From Paludibaculum fermentans_A (GTDB lineage Bacteria > Acidobacteriota > Terriglobia > Bryobacterales > Bryobacteraceae): 64,000 nt of DNA. Of the stretch, positions 1 through 7,836 are shown piece after piece (within the stretch, counting starts at the first letter, position 1; every line of letters starts with the position of its first letter). Location: NCBI RefSeq assembly GCF_051172195.1, contig NZ_JBPJAQ010000001.1, positions 3,906,001 to 3,970,000 on the forward strand, read 5' to 3'. The position numbers and the translations under genes were made by a program. A model generated the notes under the pieces. That model searched no databases. It was given only the letters and a program-made list of their open reading frames with translations, and was not told the DNA's origin.

Positions 1-452
1 TTGCCGAGCAGTTGGGCGACCGAATCCTGGATGCCGATGGAGACGCCGCAGGGGATTTCGGGGCGCGCACCGCCGCCGATCAGTTTCCACAAGGGGACGC
101 CGGCCAGGCGGGCTTCCAGGTCCCAACAGGCGGCCTCGAGCCCGCCGCGCGTCATGCGGTGGCCTTTCATGCCGGCCGTGCACTTGCCTACTTCGGCAGC
201 CTTCTCGAAGCTCTTGCCGAGCACCGCGGGGACGATATAGGCGTTCAGCAGTTCCCACGCGCCTTCAGTCCATTCCTCGTTATAGTAGGGGTGCTCGCCG
301 CAGGTGACTTCGCCCCACCCGGAGACGCCGCCGCAGCAGACTTCCACTAGAATCATCTGCCGCGAATAGGTGCGGCCAAAACTGGTCTCGAAGAAATGCA
401 CCAGCGGCATTTCGATCCAGTGAAGACGGACGTGCTCTATTTTGAATCCCAT
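1..452 (-). CDS. o-succinylbenzoate synthase / N-acylamino acid racemase family protein (partial)
   Basis: The gene runs off the left edge, so only the first ~150 residues are present. The reading frame opens at the ATG ending at 452 and starts MGFKIEHVRLHWIEMPLVHF, followed by ETSFGRTYSRQMILVEV, GWGEVTCGEHPYYNEEW and LWKLIGGGARPEIPCGVSIG. This is the N-terminal capping domain and barrel entry of the enolase-superfamily MenC/NSAR subgroup. The catalytic lysines and metal ligands lie outside the window. The start overlaps the last 16 bases of the upstream GNAT gene, so the two are probably translationally coupled. No menaquinone gene is visible nearby; the GNAT partner favours an N-succinylamino acid racemase role, but o-succinylbenzoate synthase cannot be excluded. 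Confidence 0.85.
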   Translation of the reverse strand, partial: MGFKIEHVRLHWIEMPLVHFFETSFGRTYSRQMILVEVCCGGVSGWGEVTCGEHPYYNEEWTEGAWELLNAYIVPAVLGKSFEKAAEVGKCTAGMKGHRMTRGGLEAACWDLEARLAGVPLWKLIGGGARPEIPCGVSIGIQDSVAQLLG

Positions 453-1195
453 GGTCCTAAAAGGTATGTGCCGAATTCCGGCGTTTTTTCGAATCCGATG
501 ACGGCCAGGCCGCGGTTGAAGTACTCGAGGAAGTGTTCGCTGACGCCGGCCTGGATTTCCCGGGCGCGGCGCGAGTCAGTGGCTCGGATCTCAGCGATGT
601 CGGCAGGCACCGGAATGCGCTCGAGCACGGGCGGCTTTTCGTAGGGCTGGCCGGTGACGATGCGGTTTACGCGGTCGCTATCGATGTACCACTCGGCCAC
701 GCAGCGGTCAGTGGGCAGTCCGCCGTGGAGGTGCGAGGTGGTGGTGCCGTACTGATTGAGGACGAAGCGGCGCACGACGGCGCCGAGGCGCTCCATGTTG
801 AAGTAAGCGTTCTTGATCTCGAGCGGATCGAAGGTCCACTCCACCAACCCGATGCCGCGTGCCTGGGCCTCTTCCCGCTGCTTCAGCTTCAGCATGCGGC
901 CGACGCCGAGATTCCGGTAAGGTTCCAGCACGCCCATCATGTGGCTGTGCAGATAAGTGCTGTCGCCGCGCTTCAGGCCGGGGATCGCCAAGAGGAAGGC
1001 AATCATGCGGTCGCCGTCAAAGGCGCCGATGACTTGCCCGCCCACTTTGGTGGCGACCACAAACAGGCGCTGGGGTAACAGCTCAATATCTTCAAAGCCC
1101 CAGATCTCCTTTTGCAGCCGGACCGCCTCGCCCAGGTCGGGCAGGGCCGTCAGGTGGCGGAGTTCGATGGGACGATTGTCTTGGCTTCCTGCCAC
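437..1195 (-). CDS. GNAT acyltransferase (COG3375-like), partner of the racemase
   Basis: 252 aa. The central part carries the GNAT acyl-CoA pocket (HSHMMGVLEPYRNLGVGRMLK, here cited as GVLEPYRNLGVGRMLK, about residues 88-103) followed by GLVEWTFDPLEIKNAYFNMERLG, typical of the COG3375 group that is commonly found beside enolase-superfamily N-acylamino acid racemases and, in Geobacillus, succinylates D-amino acids. The start is GTG at 1195, chosen because GAGGAG lies 11-14 bases upstream inside mazG. It overlaps mazG by 46 bases and the racemase by 16 bases, making a three-gene cluster. The substrate is inferred, not seen. Confidence 0.85.
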   Translation of the reverse strand: MAGSQDNRPIELRHLTALPDLGEAVRLQKEIWGFEDIELLPQRLFVVATKVGGQVIGAFDGDRMIAFLLAIPGLKRGDSTYLHSHMMGVLEPYRNLGVGRMLKLKQREEAQARGIGLVEWTFDPLEIKNAYFNMERLGAVVRRFVLNQYGTTTSHLHGGLPTDRCVAEWYIDSDRVNRIVTGQPYEKPPVLERIPVPADIAEIRATDSRRAREIQAGVSEHFLEYFNRGLAVIGFEKTPEFGTYLLGPWDSK

Positions 1196-1974
1196 AGTGC
1201 TTCCATCTCCTCGAGATTCGATTGCGAAAAATTGCGGCCGCGCGCCGCCAATTGCTGCTCGACGTGGGCGAACCGCTGGCGGAACTTGGTGTTGGTGCGG
1301 CGCAGGGCCTGCTCCGGATCGACCTTCAAAAAACGGGCGACGTTGACCAGGGTGAACAACAGATCGCCGAGTTCGCCTTCCACGTCGTGGGTATTCTCGC
1401 GGCTGCGCGCCTCGGCCAGTTCGCCCAGTTCTTCGCGCACCTTGTCGAGCACCTGGTCGATATCGGGCCAGTCGAAGCCGGCGCCGGCGGCTTTGCGTGA
1501 GATCTGGGCGGCCTCGGTCAGCGCGGGTTGGGCCTTCAGCACGCTGTCCAGCATGCCCTTGGGCTTCTCGCCTTTGTCCTTCTTCTCCTGGACCTTGATC
1601 TCGTCCCAGCGGCGCAGAACCTGTTCAGAGGTTTTCGCGTCGCCGGCTGCGAAAACATGCGGGTGACGGCGGATCAGTTTCTCGTTGATGGCGTCAAGCG
1701 AGTCGCCAATGTCGAACAGCCCTTCCTCGGCCGCCATCTGGGCATAGAAGACGACCTGCAGGGTGAGATCGCCCAGTTCCTCGGCCAAACCAGGGAAGTC
1801 GCGCCGGTCGATGGCGTCCATCACTTCGTAGGTTTCTTCGAGGGTGTAAGGCTTGATGGAATCGTAATTTTGTTCACGATCCCACGGGCATCCGTCGGGA
1901 GCGCGGAGGCGGGCCATGATCTCAACCAATCGCTGGAATTTCTCACCAGCGGATGGATTGCTTGGGTCTGACAT
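1150..1974 (-). CDS. mazG: Nucleoside triphosphate pyrophosphohydrolase MazG
   Basis: 274 aa, close to the usual length for MazG (~263 in E. coli). Two tandem MazG domains are visible: the first with RLRAPDGCPWDREQ and the EExxE...ExxD metal-binding helices (TLEETYEVMDAIDRRD, LAEELGDLTLQVVFYAQMA), the second with FDWPDIDQVLDKVREELGEL and DVEGELGDLLFTLVNVARFL. It hydrolyses NTPs/dNTPs to monophosphate and pyrophosphate, for house-cleaning of aberrant nucleotides and ppGpp control. The ATG at 1974 begins MSDPSNPSAGEKF; longer in-frame extension upstream has no family similarity. It is divergent from the GNAT gene at 2010 with a 35-base gap and overlaps the following GNAT gene. Confidence 0.95.
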   Translation of the reverse strand: MSDPSNPSAGEKFQRLVEIMARLRAPDGCPWDREQNYDSIKPYTLEETYEVMDAIDRRDFPGLAEELGDLTLQVVFYAQMAAEEGLFDIGDSLDAINEKLIRRHPHVFAAGDAKTSEQVLRRWDEIKVQEKKDKGEKPKGMLDSVLKAQPALTEAAQISRKAAGAGFDWPDIDQVLDKVREELGELAEARSRENTHDVEGELGDLLFTLVNVARFLKVDPEQALRRTNTKFRQRFAHVEQQLAARGRNFSQSNLEEMEALWQEAKTIVPSNSAT

Positions 1975-2009
1975 TGCGAGGGGAAATTCCAGCGTAACAT
2001 AACGGAAAT

Positions 2010-2471
2010 ATGGACCTTCACGTTGCAGAGACACCGGCCGACTTCGATCTCGCCCGCGAGTTGTTCCGGGAGTACGCCCAGACGCCGGGCGTAACAGTAT
2101 GTGTCGTCGGGTTTGAGGATGAGCTGTCGCTGCTGGAAACGGCCTACGAGGCGGTGTTGCTGGCTGCTCATGAAGGCTCAGCGGTTGGCTGCGGGGCCCT
2201 GCGCGCATTGGGCGACGGGACGGCCGAGATGAAACGGCTGTATGTGCGGCCGTTCTACCGGGGGCTGAAGGCCGGACGGGCGATGGCCGAGTGGTTGATC
2301 GAGTCGGCTAAGGCGCGGGGGTATGCGGCGCTGCGCCTGGATACGCTGCCTTCCATGGACGCTGCTCAACATCTCTATAAGTCGCTGGGATTTCAAGTGA
2401 TTCCGCCCTACTCGCCAGCGAATCCGCCAGAGGCCAGCTGCTACGAACTCCGGCTTCGGGTGACCGAGTGA
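2010..2471 (+). CDS. GNAT family N-acetyltransferase
   Basis: 153 aa. The pattern AEMKRLYVRPFYRGLKAGRAMAEWLI (motif A: RLYVRPFYRGLKAGRAM, with the CoA pyrophosphate loop) and AAQHLYKSLGFQVI (motif B, about residues 118-131) are clear GNAT signatures. Proteins of this small type are usually annotated as putative acetyltransferases of unknown substrate. The last four bases overlap the GTG start of the next gene (GTGA), so the two are likely co-translated. Confidence 0.9.
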   Translation: MDLHVAETPADFDLARELFREYAQTPGVTVCVVGFEDELSLLETAYEAVLLAAHEGSAVGCGALRALGDGTAEMKRLYVRPFYRGLKAGRAMAEWLIESAKARGYAALRLDTLPSMDAAQHLYKSLGFQVIPPYSPANPPEASCYELRLRVTE

Positions 2472-3748
2472 GAGGGCTGATCCCGCTTCTGACACTAACT
2501 GTCCTGGCGGCTGCGCCATCGCCGTACTTCGGGGTACGGGTGGTGGACGACCAGACTGGCGGCGGGGTGCCGTTGGTGGAGTTGAAACTGCAGAATGACG
2601 TGAAGTATTTCACGGACTCCAACGGGTGGGCGGCGCTGAACGAACCGGCGCTGATGGGCCGGCCGGTCTTTGTCGAGGTCACCAGCGATGGCTACGAGTA
2701 TCCGGACAAACTCGTATTCGGGCGCGGGCTGATTCTGCGGTTGAATCCGGGTGGGCGCGCGACGGTGAAGATCCGGCGGAAGATGATTGCCGAGCGGCTC
2801 TACCGAGTGACGGGGGAAGGGATCTACCGCGACTCGGTTCTACTCGGGCAAAAGACACCGATCCGCGAACCGCTATTGAATGGCCAAGTGCTGGGGCAGG
2901 ATACGGCCACCACGGCGATCTACCAGGGGAAGCTGTTCTGGATCTGGGGCGACACCATTGGCCCGGACTTCTGGAATTTCAGCGTGTCCGGCGCTACCAG
3001 CGAACTGCCCGGGCGTGGCGGGCTGGATCCCGCGGTTGGCGTGGATCTGCACTACTTCGTGGACGGGAAGGGGCGGTCGAAGGGGATGCTGCCGCTGCCT
3101 CGGCCGGGATTGGTGTGGATCGAGGGGCTAGTCGCGGTGAAGGATCCGGCGGGTCGCGAGCGGTTGCTGGCCACCTATACTCGCCAGGACGGATTGAAGC
3201 CTCCGGACGAGTGCGGAGTGGCTCTGTTCGACGACGCGAAGGCGCAGTTTGAAGCGTGGGTCCAGATGCCGTGCAGGAAGAGCCACTATTCCGCGCATCC
3301 GTTCCGGCACAACGGGTATTGGTATCTCTACCCGTGGCTGCGGGTGAAGGACGATTGGGCCGCGATCCAGGATCCATCCTTATGGGAAGAGCGTAAAGTG
3401 CAGCTTCCGCCAAATGCCACTCGCATCTCCTGTGTGGTGTGGAATGAATACCGCCATCGCTGGATCATGCTGATGGAGAAGACCGGGATGGTTTCTTACG
3501 CTGAGGCGAGGGAGCCGGAAGGTCCCTACGGCCCGGCGGTGGAGATTCTGCGGCACGAGCATTACAACTTCTATAACGTCGTCGCGCACCCGTACTTCCA
3601 GCAGGACGGTGGGAAGGTGCTCTACCTGGAGGGAACTTATACTGATTCGTTCAGCGACGCCAGGCAGAAGACTCCGCGGTACAACTACAACCAGGTGATG
3701 TATCGGCTTCGATTGGACGATCCGAGACTACAAGAGGCGCAACGCTAG
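2468..3748 (+). CDS. Exported protein with carboxypeptidase-regulatory-like N-terminus and propeller-like body, function unknown
   Basis: 426 aa, GTG start at 2468 inside the stop of the upstream GNAT gene. Residues 1-17 form a signal peptide (MRGLIPLLTLTVLAAAPS). Residues ~18-105 (YFGVRVVDDQTGGGVPLVEL...YFTDSNGWAALNEP) look like a Cna-B/carboxypeptidase-regulatory beta sandwich. The rest has repeated aromatic blades such as KLFWIWGDTIGPDFW, PFRHNGYWYLYPWL and DGGKVLYLEGTYTDSFS, resembling five-bladed propeller folds of the GH43/DUF4185 kind. The WGDT phrase is suggestive of DUF4185. No catalytic triad could be assigned; a carbohydrate role is only an inference. Confidence 0.75.
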   Translation: MRGLIPLLTLTVLAAAPSPYFGVRVVDDQTGGGVPLVELKLQNDVKYFTDSNGWAALNEPALMGRPVFVEVTSDGYEYPDKLVFGRGLILRLNPGGRATVKIRRKMIAERLYRVTGEGIYRDSVLLGQKTPIREPLLNGQVLGQDTATTAIYQGKLFWIWGDTIGPDFWNFSVSGATSELPGRGGLDPAVGVDLHYFVDGKGRSKGMLPLPRPGLVWIEGLVAVKDPAGRERLLATYTRQDGLKPPDECGVALFDDAKAQFEAWVQMPCRKSHYSAHPFRHNGYWYLYPWLRVKDDWAAIQDPSLWEERKVQLPPNATRISCVVWNEYRHRWIMLMEKTGMVSYAEAREPEGPYGPAVEILRHEHYNFYNVVAHPYFQQDGGKVLYLEGTYTDSFSDARQKTPRYNYNQVMYRLRLDDPRLQEAQR

Positions 3749-3811
3749 CCGCATTGCGCCCCTCCTCCGGCTTGCTTGATCGGAACACAGTCGGCAAACC
3801 CGTTAGAAAAT

Positions 3812-3834
3812 GGCTCACCTCCTCCAGGTGAGCC
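3812..3834. promoter_or_regulatory. Perfect 9-bp hairpin in intergenic region
   Basis: GGCTCACCT (3812-3820), loop CCTCC, AGGTGAGCC (3826-3834). It lies in the 215-base gap between the exported protein gene and the GNAT gene at 3964. Read on the minus strand the stem is followed by ATTTTCT, which resembles a rho-independent terminator, but no minus-strand gene ends here. It may stop transcription leaving 3748 or be a structured leader of the following gene. Confidence 0.4.
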
Positions 3835-3963
3835 TCCTCCGACAAGGCCAGGACTTTGCGGATCCGAACGTCCATACAGCCGATACCGTATCGTGTCGCA
3901 GGCCCCGGATTCGTTACACGGCGGGCGCGAAAAAATGCCAGGCGGTGTCCTAGACTGGGTAGC

Positions 3964-4443
3964 ATGCTGGAAGTTCGCCGTGCGAGCGCCGGAGAGGCGC
4001 CGATTCTCCTCGACCTGATCCGGGCGCTGGCCGATTACGAAAAGCTGGATCCGCCGACGCCGGAAGCGCAAGCGCGCCTGGTGAGGGACATCTTTGGTGA
4101 CAAGCCGCGTCTCGACGCCTTCCTGGCTTTCGTCGATGGGCAGCCGGCGGGCTATGCGCTGGTGCTGGAAACCTACTCCAGTTTCCTGGCGCTGCCCACC
4201 CTCTACCTCGAAGACATTTTCGTCAGGACGGAATTCCGGGGCAAAGGAGCGGGCGCGGCCCTGTTCCGCGAGATGGTGGCGGAAGCCGATCGCCGGGGCT
4301 GCGGCCGGATGGAGTGGGTGGTGCTGGACTGGAACCGGCTGGCGCAGGAATTCTACGCCAAATTCGGCGCCAGGCACCTGAACGACTGGATGACCATGCG
4401 CCTGGTGCAGGACGATTTCGCGGGGATCCTGAAAACGGATTGA
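3964..4443 (+). CDS. GNAT family acetyltransferase (SSAT/diamine acetyltransferase-like)
   Basis: 159 aa counted from the ATG at 3964 (MLEVRRASAGEAPILLDLIR). Residues upstream in the same frame are arginine-rich and unlike the family, so the longer start was rejected. The series LPTLYLEDIFVRTEFRGKG (about 76-94), GAALFREMVAEADRRG and VLDWNRLAQEFYAKFGAR matches the spermidine/spermine-acetyltransferase-like subgroup, in which LYLEDLFV and the NxxAixFYxxxGA motif are diagnostic. Substrate (polyamine, thialysine or other amine) cannot be told. Confidence 0.88.
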   Translation: MLEVRRASAGEAPILLDLIRALADYEKLDPPTPEAQARLVRDIFGDKPRLDAFLAFVDGQPAGYALVLETYSSFLALPTLYLEDIFVRTEFRGKGAGAALFREMVAEADRRGCGRMEWVVLDWNRLAQEFYAKFGARHLNDWMTMRLVQDDFAGILKTD

Positions 4444-4464
4444 AGAGTCTGAAATAATAAAACG

Positions 4465-5247
4465 GTGCGCCGTACCACCACACTCTGGATCCTCGCTCTT
4501 CTATTGACGGTAGCTTCCGCCGTATATCAAAGGATGACCGGCCCGAGTTACCCGGTCCGGGGCAAGGTGAAGCTGGCTGGGGCGGAGGTCTCATTCCGTC
4601 TGCCGCGCACCCAGGGCGACGGTGATGCCGAGGTCCGGGTGCCCGTGGCGGACGCCGCCGTGGAAGGGACGCTGGGCTGGAAGCGGTTCAAGACAAACGA
4701 CCAATGGACCTATTCGAAGATGGCGCGGCAGTCCGGCGACCTGGTGGGACGCCTGCCTCATCAACCACCGGCGGGCAAGCTGATGTACCGGGTGGTGCTG
4801 CAGAAAGACCTGGAACGGGTTTCGCTGCACGGCCAACCGGTGGTAATCCGGTTCAAGGGCGAAGTGCCGCAGGTGGTCCTGGTCGTCCATATCTTCTGTA
4901 TGTTCGTGGGCATGCTGTTGTCGACCCGTGCAGGGTTTGAGTTCTTCCGGCCGGAGCCCAACTACACGAATCTGATTCTCACCACGATCGGGCTGCTGAC
5001 CGTAGGCGGTCTGATTCTGGGTCCGGTCGTCCAGAAGTACGCATTCGGCGCCTATTGGACAGGCTGGCCGTTCGGTACCGATCTGACGGATAACAAGACC
5101 GCGGTGGCGTGGCTGGCGTGGGTGATTGCGTGGTTAAAGACGCGACGAAATCCGAAAGCGGGCTTGTGGGCGTTGGGTGCGGCGATCGTCACGCTGGTAG
5201 TGTTCGGCATCCCGCACAGCCTCTTCGGCAGCGAATTGAAGTACTAG
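4465..5247 (+). CDS. Conserved membrane protein of unknown function
   Basis: 260 aa, GTG start at 4465, 21 bases after the GNAT gene. An N-terminal membrane segment (TLWILALLLTVASAVYQ) is followed by a soluble region (residues ~25-135) with YPVRGKVKLAGAEVSF and a beta-rich fold, then four membrane segments (VVLVVHIFCMFVGMLL, LILTTIGLLTVGGLIL, AVAWLAWVIAWL, AAIVTLVVFGIPHSLFG). The layout suggests an extracytoplasmic domain tied to a small membrane bundle. Not recognised. It converges on the acyltransferase gene with only four bases between stop codons. Confidence 0.75.
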   Translation: MRRTTTLWILALLLTVASAVYQRMTGPSYPVRGKVKLAGAEVSFRLPRTQGDGDAEVRVPVADAAVEGTLGWKRFKTNDQWTYSKMARQSGDLVGRLPHQPPAGKLMYRVVLQKDLERVSLHGQPVVIRFKGEVPQVVLVVHIFCMFVGMLLSTRAGFEFFRPEPNYTNLILTTIGLLTVGGLILGPVVQKYAFGAYWTGWPFGTDLTDNKTAVAWLAWVIAWLKTRRNPKAGLWALGAAIVTLVVFGIPHSLFGSELKY

Positions 5248-5251
5248 CAGG

Positions 5252-6430
5252 TTAGAAGAGGCGCAGCAGCGATTCCGGCGGACGGGCTGCTTTCATGCGG
5301 CGGAACCAGCCGCAGGCGGGGTAGAGCAGGGCCACGCCGCCGATCCAGACGGCATAGAGTACCCAGCGGTCCGGGCTGGCATCCCGGAAAAAAGCCAGGC
5401 GGAGCAGGCAGAACAGCCACAGGTGGGCCAGGTAGAAGAACAGTGGGGCCTGGCCGTAGACGGTCAAGAGTCGACGAAGCGGGTCAAGCCAGGTGCCGGC
5501 GCGGTATATCAGCGACAGTAGAGAAAGGTTGATGCCGAGGGTGAGCAGGCAGAACGCCAGGCTGGGCGGGTACTTGATCACGGTCAGGAACGATTCCAGG
5601 CTGTTGCCGGTGGGCACCATCAGGTTGCCGAAACCTCCGCCGTAACGGATGCCGGCGAAGCCGACAAGATAGGCGAGGCCCATGGGGAGCAGGGCGCGCA
5701 GGGCGCGGCTGGCATCATTTCTCAGGAGATGGGCGAACCCCACGCCGAGCGCGCAGATTCCGAACCAGGGCAGCAGCGGGTACATCGAGGCAACGATGCC
5801 AACGGAGCCGGGTACGACGAAGAGGTGCATGAGGACACCGGCGGAGGCCTCGTGGCCGCGGAGCGTGGGAATGAGGAAATTCGGAGCCATGATGGCGATG
5901 AACGCCATGGCGAGCCAGGAGCGGCGGCTGAGACCCAGCAACGGCGCGCTGAGAAGCATGGTGAGGCCGAGGGTCACCAGGACGGTGAGAACGACGAAGG
6001 GCATCTGTTCGCCCGAGATGGGGGTCATGGTGGTGCCGGCCGGGCTAAACCGCTCCGGCAGCAGCCAAACGACCATTTCGAGCAGGTAGCTGACGAGGAC
6101 AAGTACTGCGCCGCGGCCCATCAGATGGCGGGTGACGCGCGTCTCGCTCCAACCGGCTTCCAGGCGGGCAGCCCGGAAAAACACAAGTCCGGCGCCCATG
6201 AGGAAGAAGAAGCCGGGGGCGCAGAGATGGGTGATCCAGCGAGTGAAGAACCAGCCTGTGTCCTGGTAGTGGGGCAGACCCATGTTCCAGTACTCGAAGG
6301 GGTGGATGCGGGCGATGAAGAAGCTGGCATGATCGAGTGCCATGAGGACCATGATGAGGCCGCGCAGAGTGTCTAGCGCAGTCAGTCTCACGGTGGCTGG
6401 ACGTTGGGGGAGAGTCGACGCACTGCTCAT
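5252..6430 (-). CDS. DUF1624 / heparan-alpha-glucosaminide acetyltransferase-like membrane protein
   Basis: 392 aa from the ATG at 6430 (MSSASTLPQRPATVRLTALD), which is preceded by AGGA at a good distance; a longer in-frame start at 6568 has no membrane or family features. Residues ~19-36 carry LDTLRGLIMVLMALDHAS, the conserved DxxRG...DH motif of the HGSNAT/YeiB-like family, and about ten hydrophobic segments follow (for example FFFLMGAGLVFFRAA, AVLVLVSYLLEMVVWLL, PLFFYLAHLWLFCLL). Family members transfer acyl groups across the membrane to sugars or act as uncharacterised integral proteins. Divergent from the efflux operon at 6625. Confidence 0.88.
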   Translation of the reverse strand: MSSASTLPQRPATVRLTALDTLRGLIMVLMALDHASFFIARIHPFEYWNMGLPHYQDTGWFFTRWITHLCAPGFFFLMGAGLVFFRAARLEAGWSETRVTRHLMGRGAVLVLVSYLLEMVVWLLPERFSPAGTTMTPISGEQMPFVVLTVLVTLGLTMLLSAPLLGLSRRSWLAMAFIAIMAPNFLIPTLRGHEASAGVLMHLFVVPGSVGIVASMYPLLPWFGICALGVGFAHLLRNDASRALRALLPMGLAYLVGFAGIRYGGGFGNLMVPTGNSLESFLTVIKYPPSLAFCLLTLGINLSLLSLIYRAGTWLDPLRRLLTVYGQAPLFFYLAHLWLFCLLRLAFFRDASPDRWVLYAVWIGGVALLYPACGWFRRMKAARPPESLLRLF

Positions 6431-6624
6431 GATATTTCCTGGGCCGGATCCTAATGCAGTGTACCGATTTGTCGAGGCTTGCGCGGAGCGGCATTCTGGC
6501 CCTGCCGGGTCGGATTGTCTATTACGCATTTTCCGGAACATTTGGCCTGATTCAATCGTCTGGATCATTTGAACGAAGCGCCGGGGACAGCGGCGATTCG
6601 CTAATACCGTAGGGAGTAGTCATC

Positions 6625-7833
6625 ATGGCAGGCAATGGGAAGAAGTCGTCGAAGCGCCGCTGGATTTGGGCGTTGGTCATCGTATTGGTGCTGGCCGGAG
6701 CGGGCGTGGGTGTCCGGGCGGCGTTAAAGCCTGATAACAAGATCGATCCCTCGAAAATCGCCAGTGTCGATCGCGGCAATATTGCCCGCAGCGTAGTGGC
6801 CACCGGCAAGATTGAGCCGCGGTCCACCGTGGAAGTGAAGTCGAAGGCGAGCGGCATCGTGAAGAAGCTGTTTGTCGACTACGGTGAGAATGTACGCCAG
6901 GGTCAGGTGCTGGCCGAACTCGACAAGGAGTTGCTGGAAGCGCAAGTGCGGGAGTCCAAGGCGAACCTGCAGGCGGCCCAGGCCGCGGAAGAGGCGGCCA
7001 TGGCGTCGCTGGAGCGGAACAAAGTCGAGGCGGAAGGTCCGGACGTCCCATTTACCAAGGCAGGCATGGACCGTGCCCGACAGCTCAACAAGGAAGGCCT
7101 GATCGCCAAGAATGTGGTGGAAGACGCCGAAAAGCTGTATCAAATGGCTTTGAACAAGCAGAGCTCGGCGTTCCGTACCCTGGCTGTCAGCCGGGCAGAG
7201 ATCGCCAGGGCGAAGGCCCAGGTGGCGCAGGCGACGGCTGTGCTTGAGCGGGTGCAGGAAGATCTGCGGAATTCGACGATCACTAGTCCCATCGATGGAT
7301 TGGTGCTGTCCCGCAATGTGGAAGTGGGCAATGCGGTGAGTTCGATTGTGGTGCTGGGTTCGCAGGCGACCCTGTTGTTCACGCTGGGCGATGTGAGCGA
7401 CGTTTTCGTGCGCGGCAAGGTGGACCAGGCGGATATCGGCAAGGTCTACATGGGCCAACCGGCGCGCATCGTGGTGGAGAGCTTCCGCGACAAGAAGTTC
7501 GACGGCAAGGTTTACAAGATCGCGCCCCTGGGTGTGGAGAAAGAGAACGTCACGACGTTTGAAGTGCAGGTTTCCATCCACAACCCCGGCAATCAGCTGA
7601 AAGCAGCCATGAGCGCCAATGCCGAGATCATCATGGAAGAGAAGCCCAACGTGCTGCTGGTGCCGGAGGCCGCGGTGCTCTACGACAAGGATCGCAATGC
7701 CTCGGTGGAAGTGCCCGACATCACGGCCGAAAAGGGCCGCAAGAAGCTGCCGGTCAAGCTGGGCATCTCCAATGGGGTCAAGACCGAACTGATCTCCGGC
7801 CTGACGCAGGGCCAGAAAGTCATCCTGCAGTAG
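6625..7833 (+). CDS. Periplasmic adaptor subunit (HlyD/MacA type)
   Basis: 402 aa. Membrane anchor at residues ~12-32 (WIWALVIVLVLAGAGVGVRAAL), then a lipoyl-like half (IARSVVATGKIEPRSTVEV...GIVKKLFVDYGENVRQGQVLAELD), a coiled-coil hairpin (~95-205), the returning lipoyl half (STITSPIDGLVLSRNVEVGNAV) and the beta-barrel/membrane-proximal domains. It bridges an inner-membrane transporter to an outer-membrane channel in tripartite efflux or secretion. It is the first gene of a tight operon with two MacB-type permeases (gaps of 3 and 4 bases). No ATPase or TolC-type gene is next to it. Confidence 0.93.
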   Translation: MAGNGKKSSKRRWIWALVIVLVLAGAGVGVRAALKPDNKIDPSKIASVDRGNIARSVVATGKIEPRSTVEVKSKASGIVKKLFVDYGENVRQGQVLAELDKELLEAQVRESKANLQAAQAAEEAAMASLERNKVEAEGPDVPFTKAGMDRARQLNKEGLIAKNVVEDAEKLYQMALNKQSSAFRTLAVSRAEIARAKAQVAQATAVLERVQEDLRNSTITSPIDGLVLSRNVEVGNAVSSIVVLGSQATLLFTLGDVSDVFVRGKVDQADIGKVYMGQPARIVVESFRDKKFDGKVYKIAPLGVEKENVTTFEVQVSIHNPGNQLKAAMSANAEIIMEEKPNVLLVPEAAVLYDKDRNASVEVPDITAEKGRKKLPVKLGISNGVKTELISGLTQGQKVILQ

Positions 7834-7836
7834 CGA

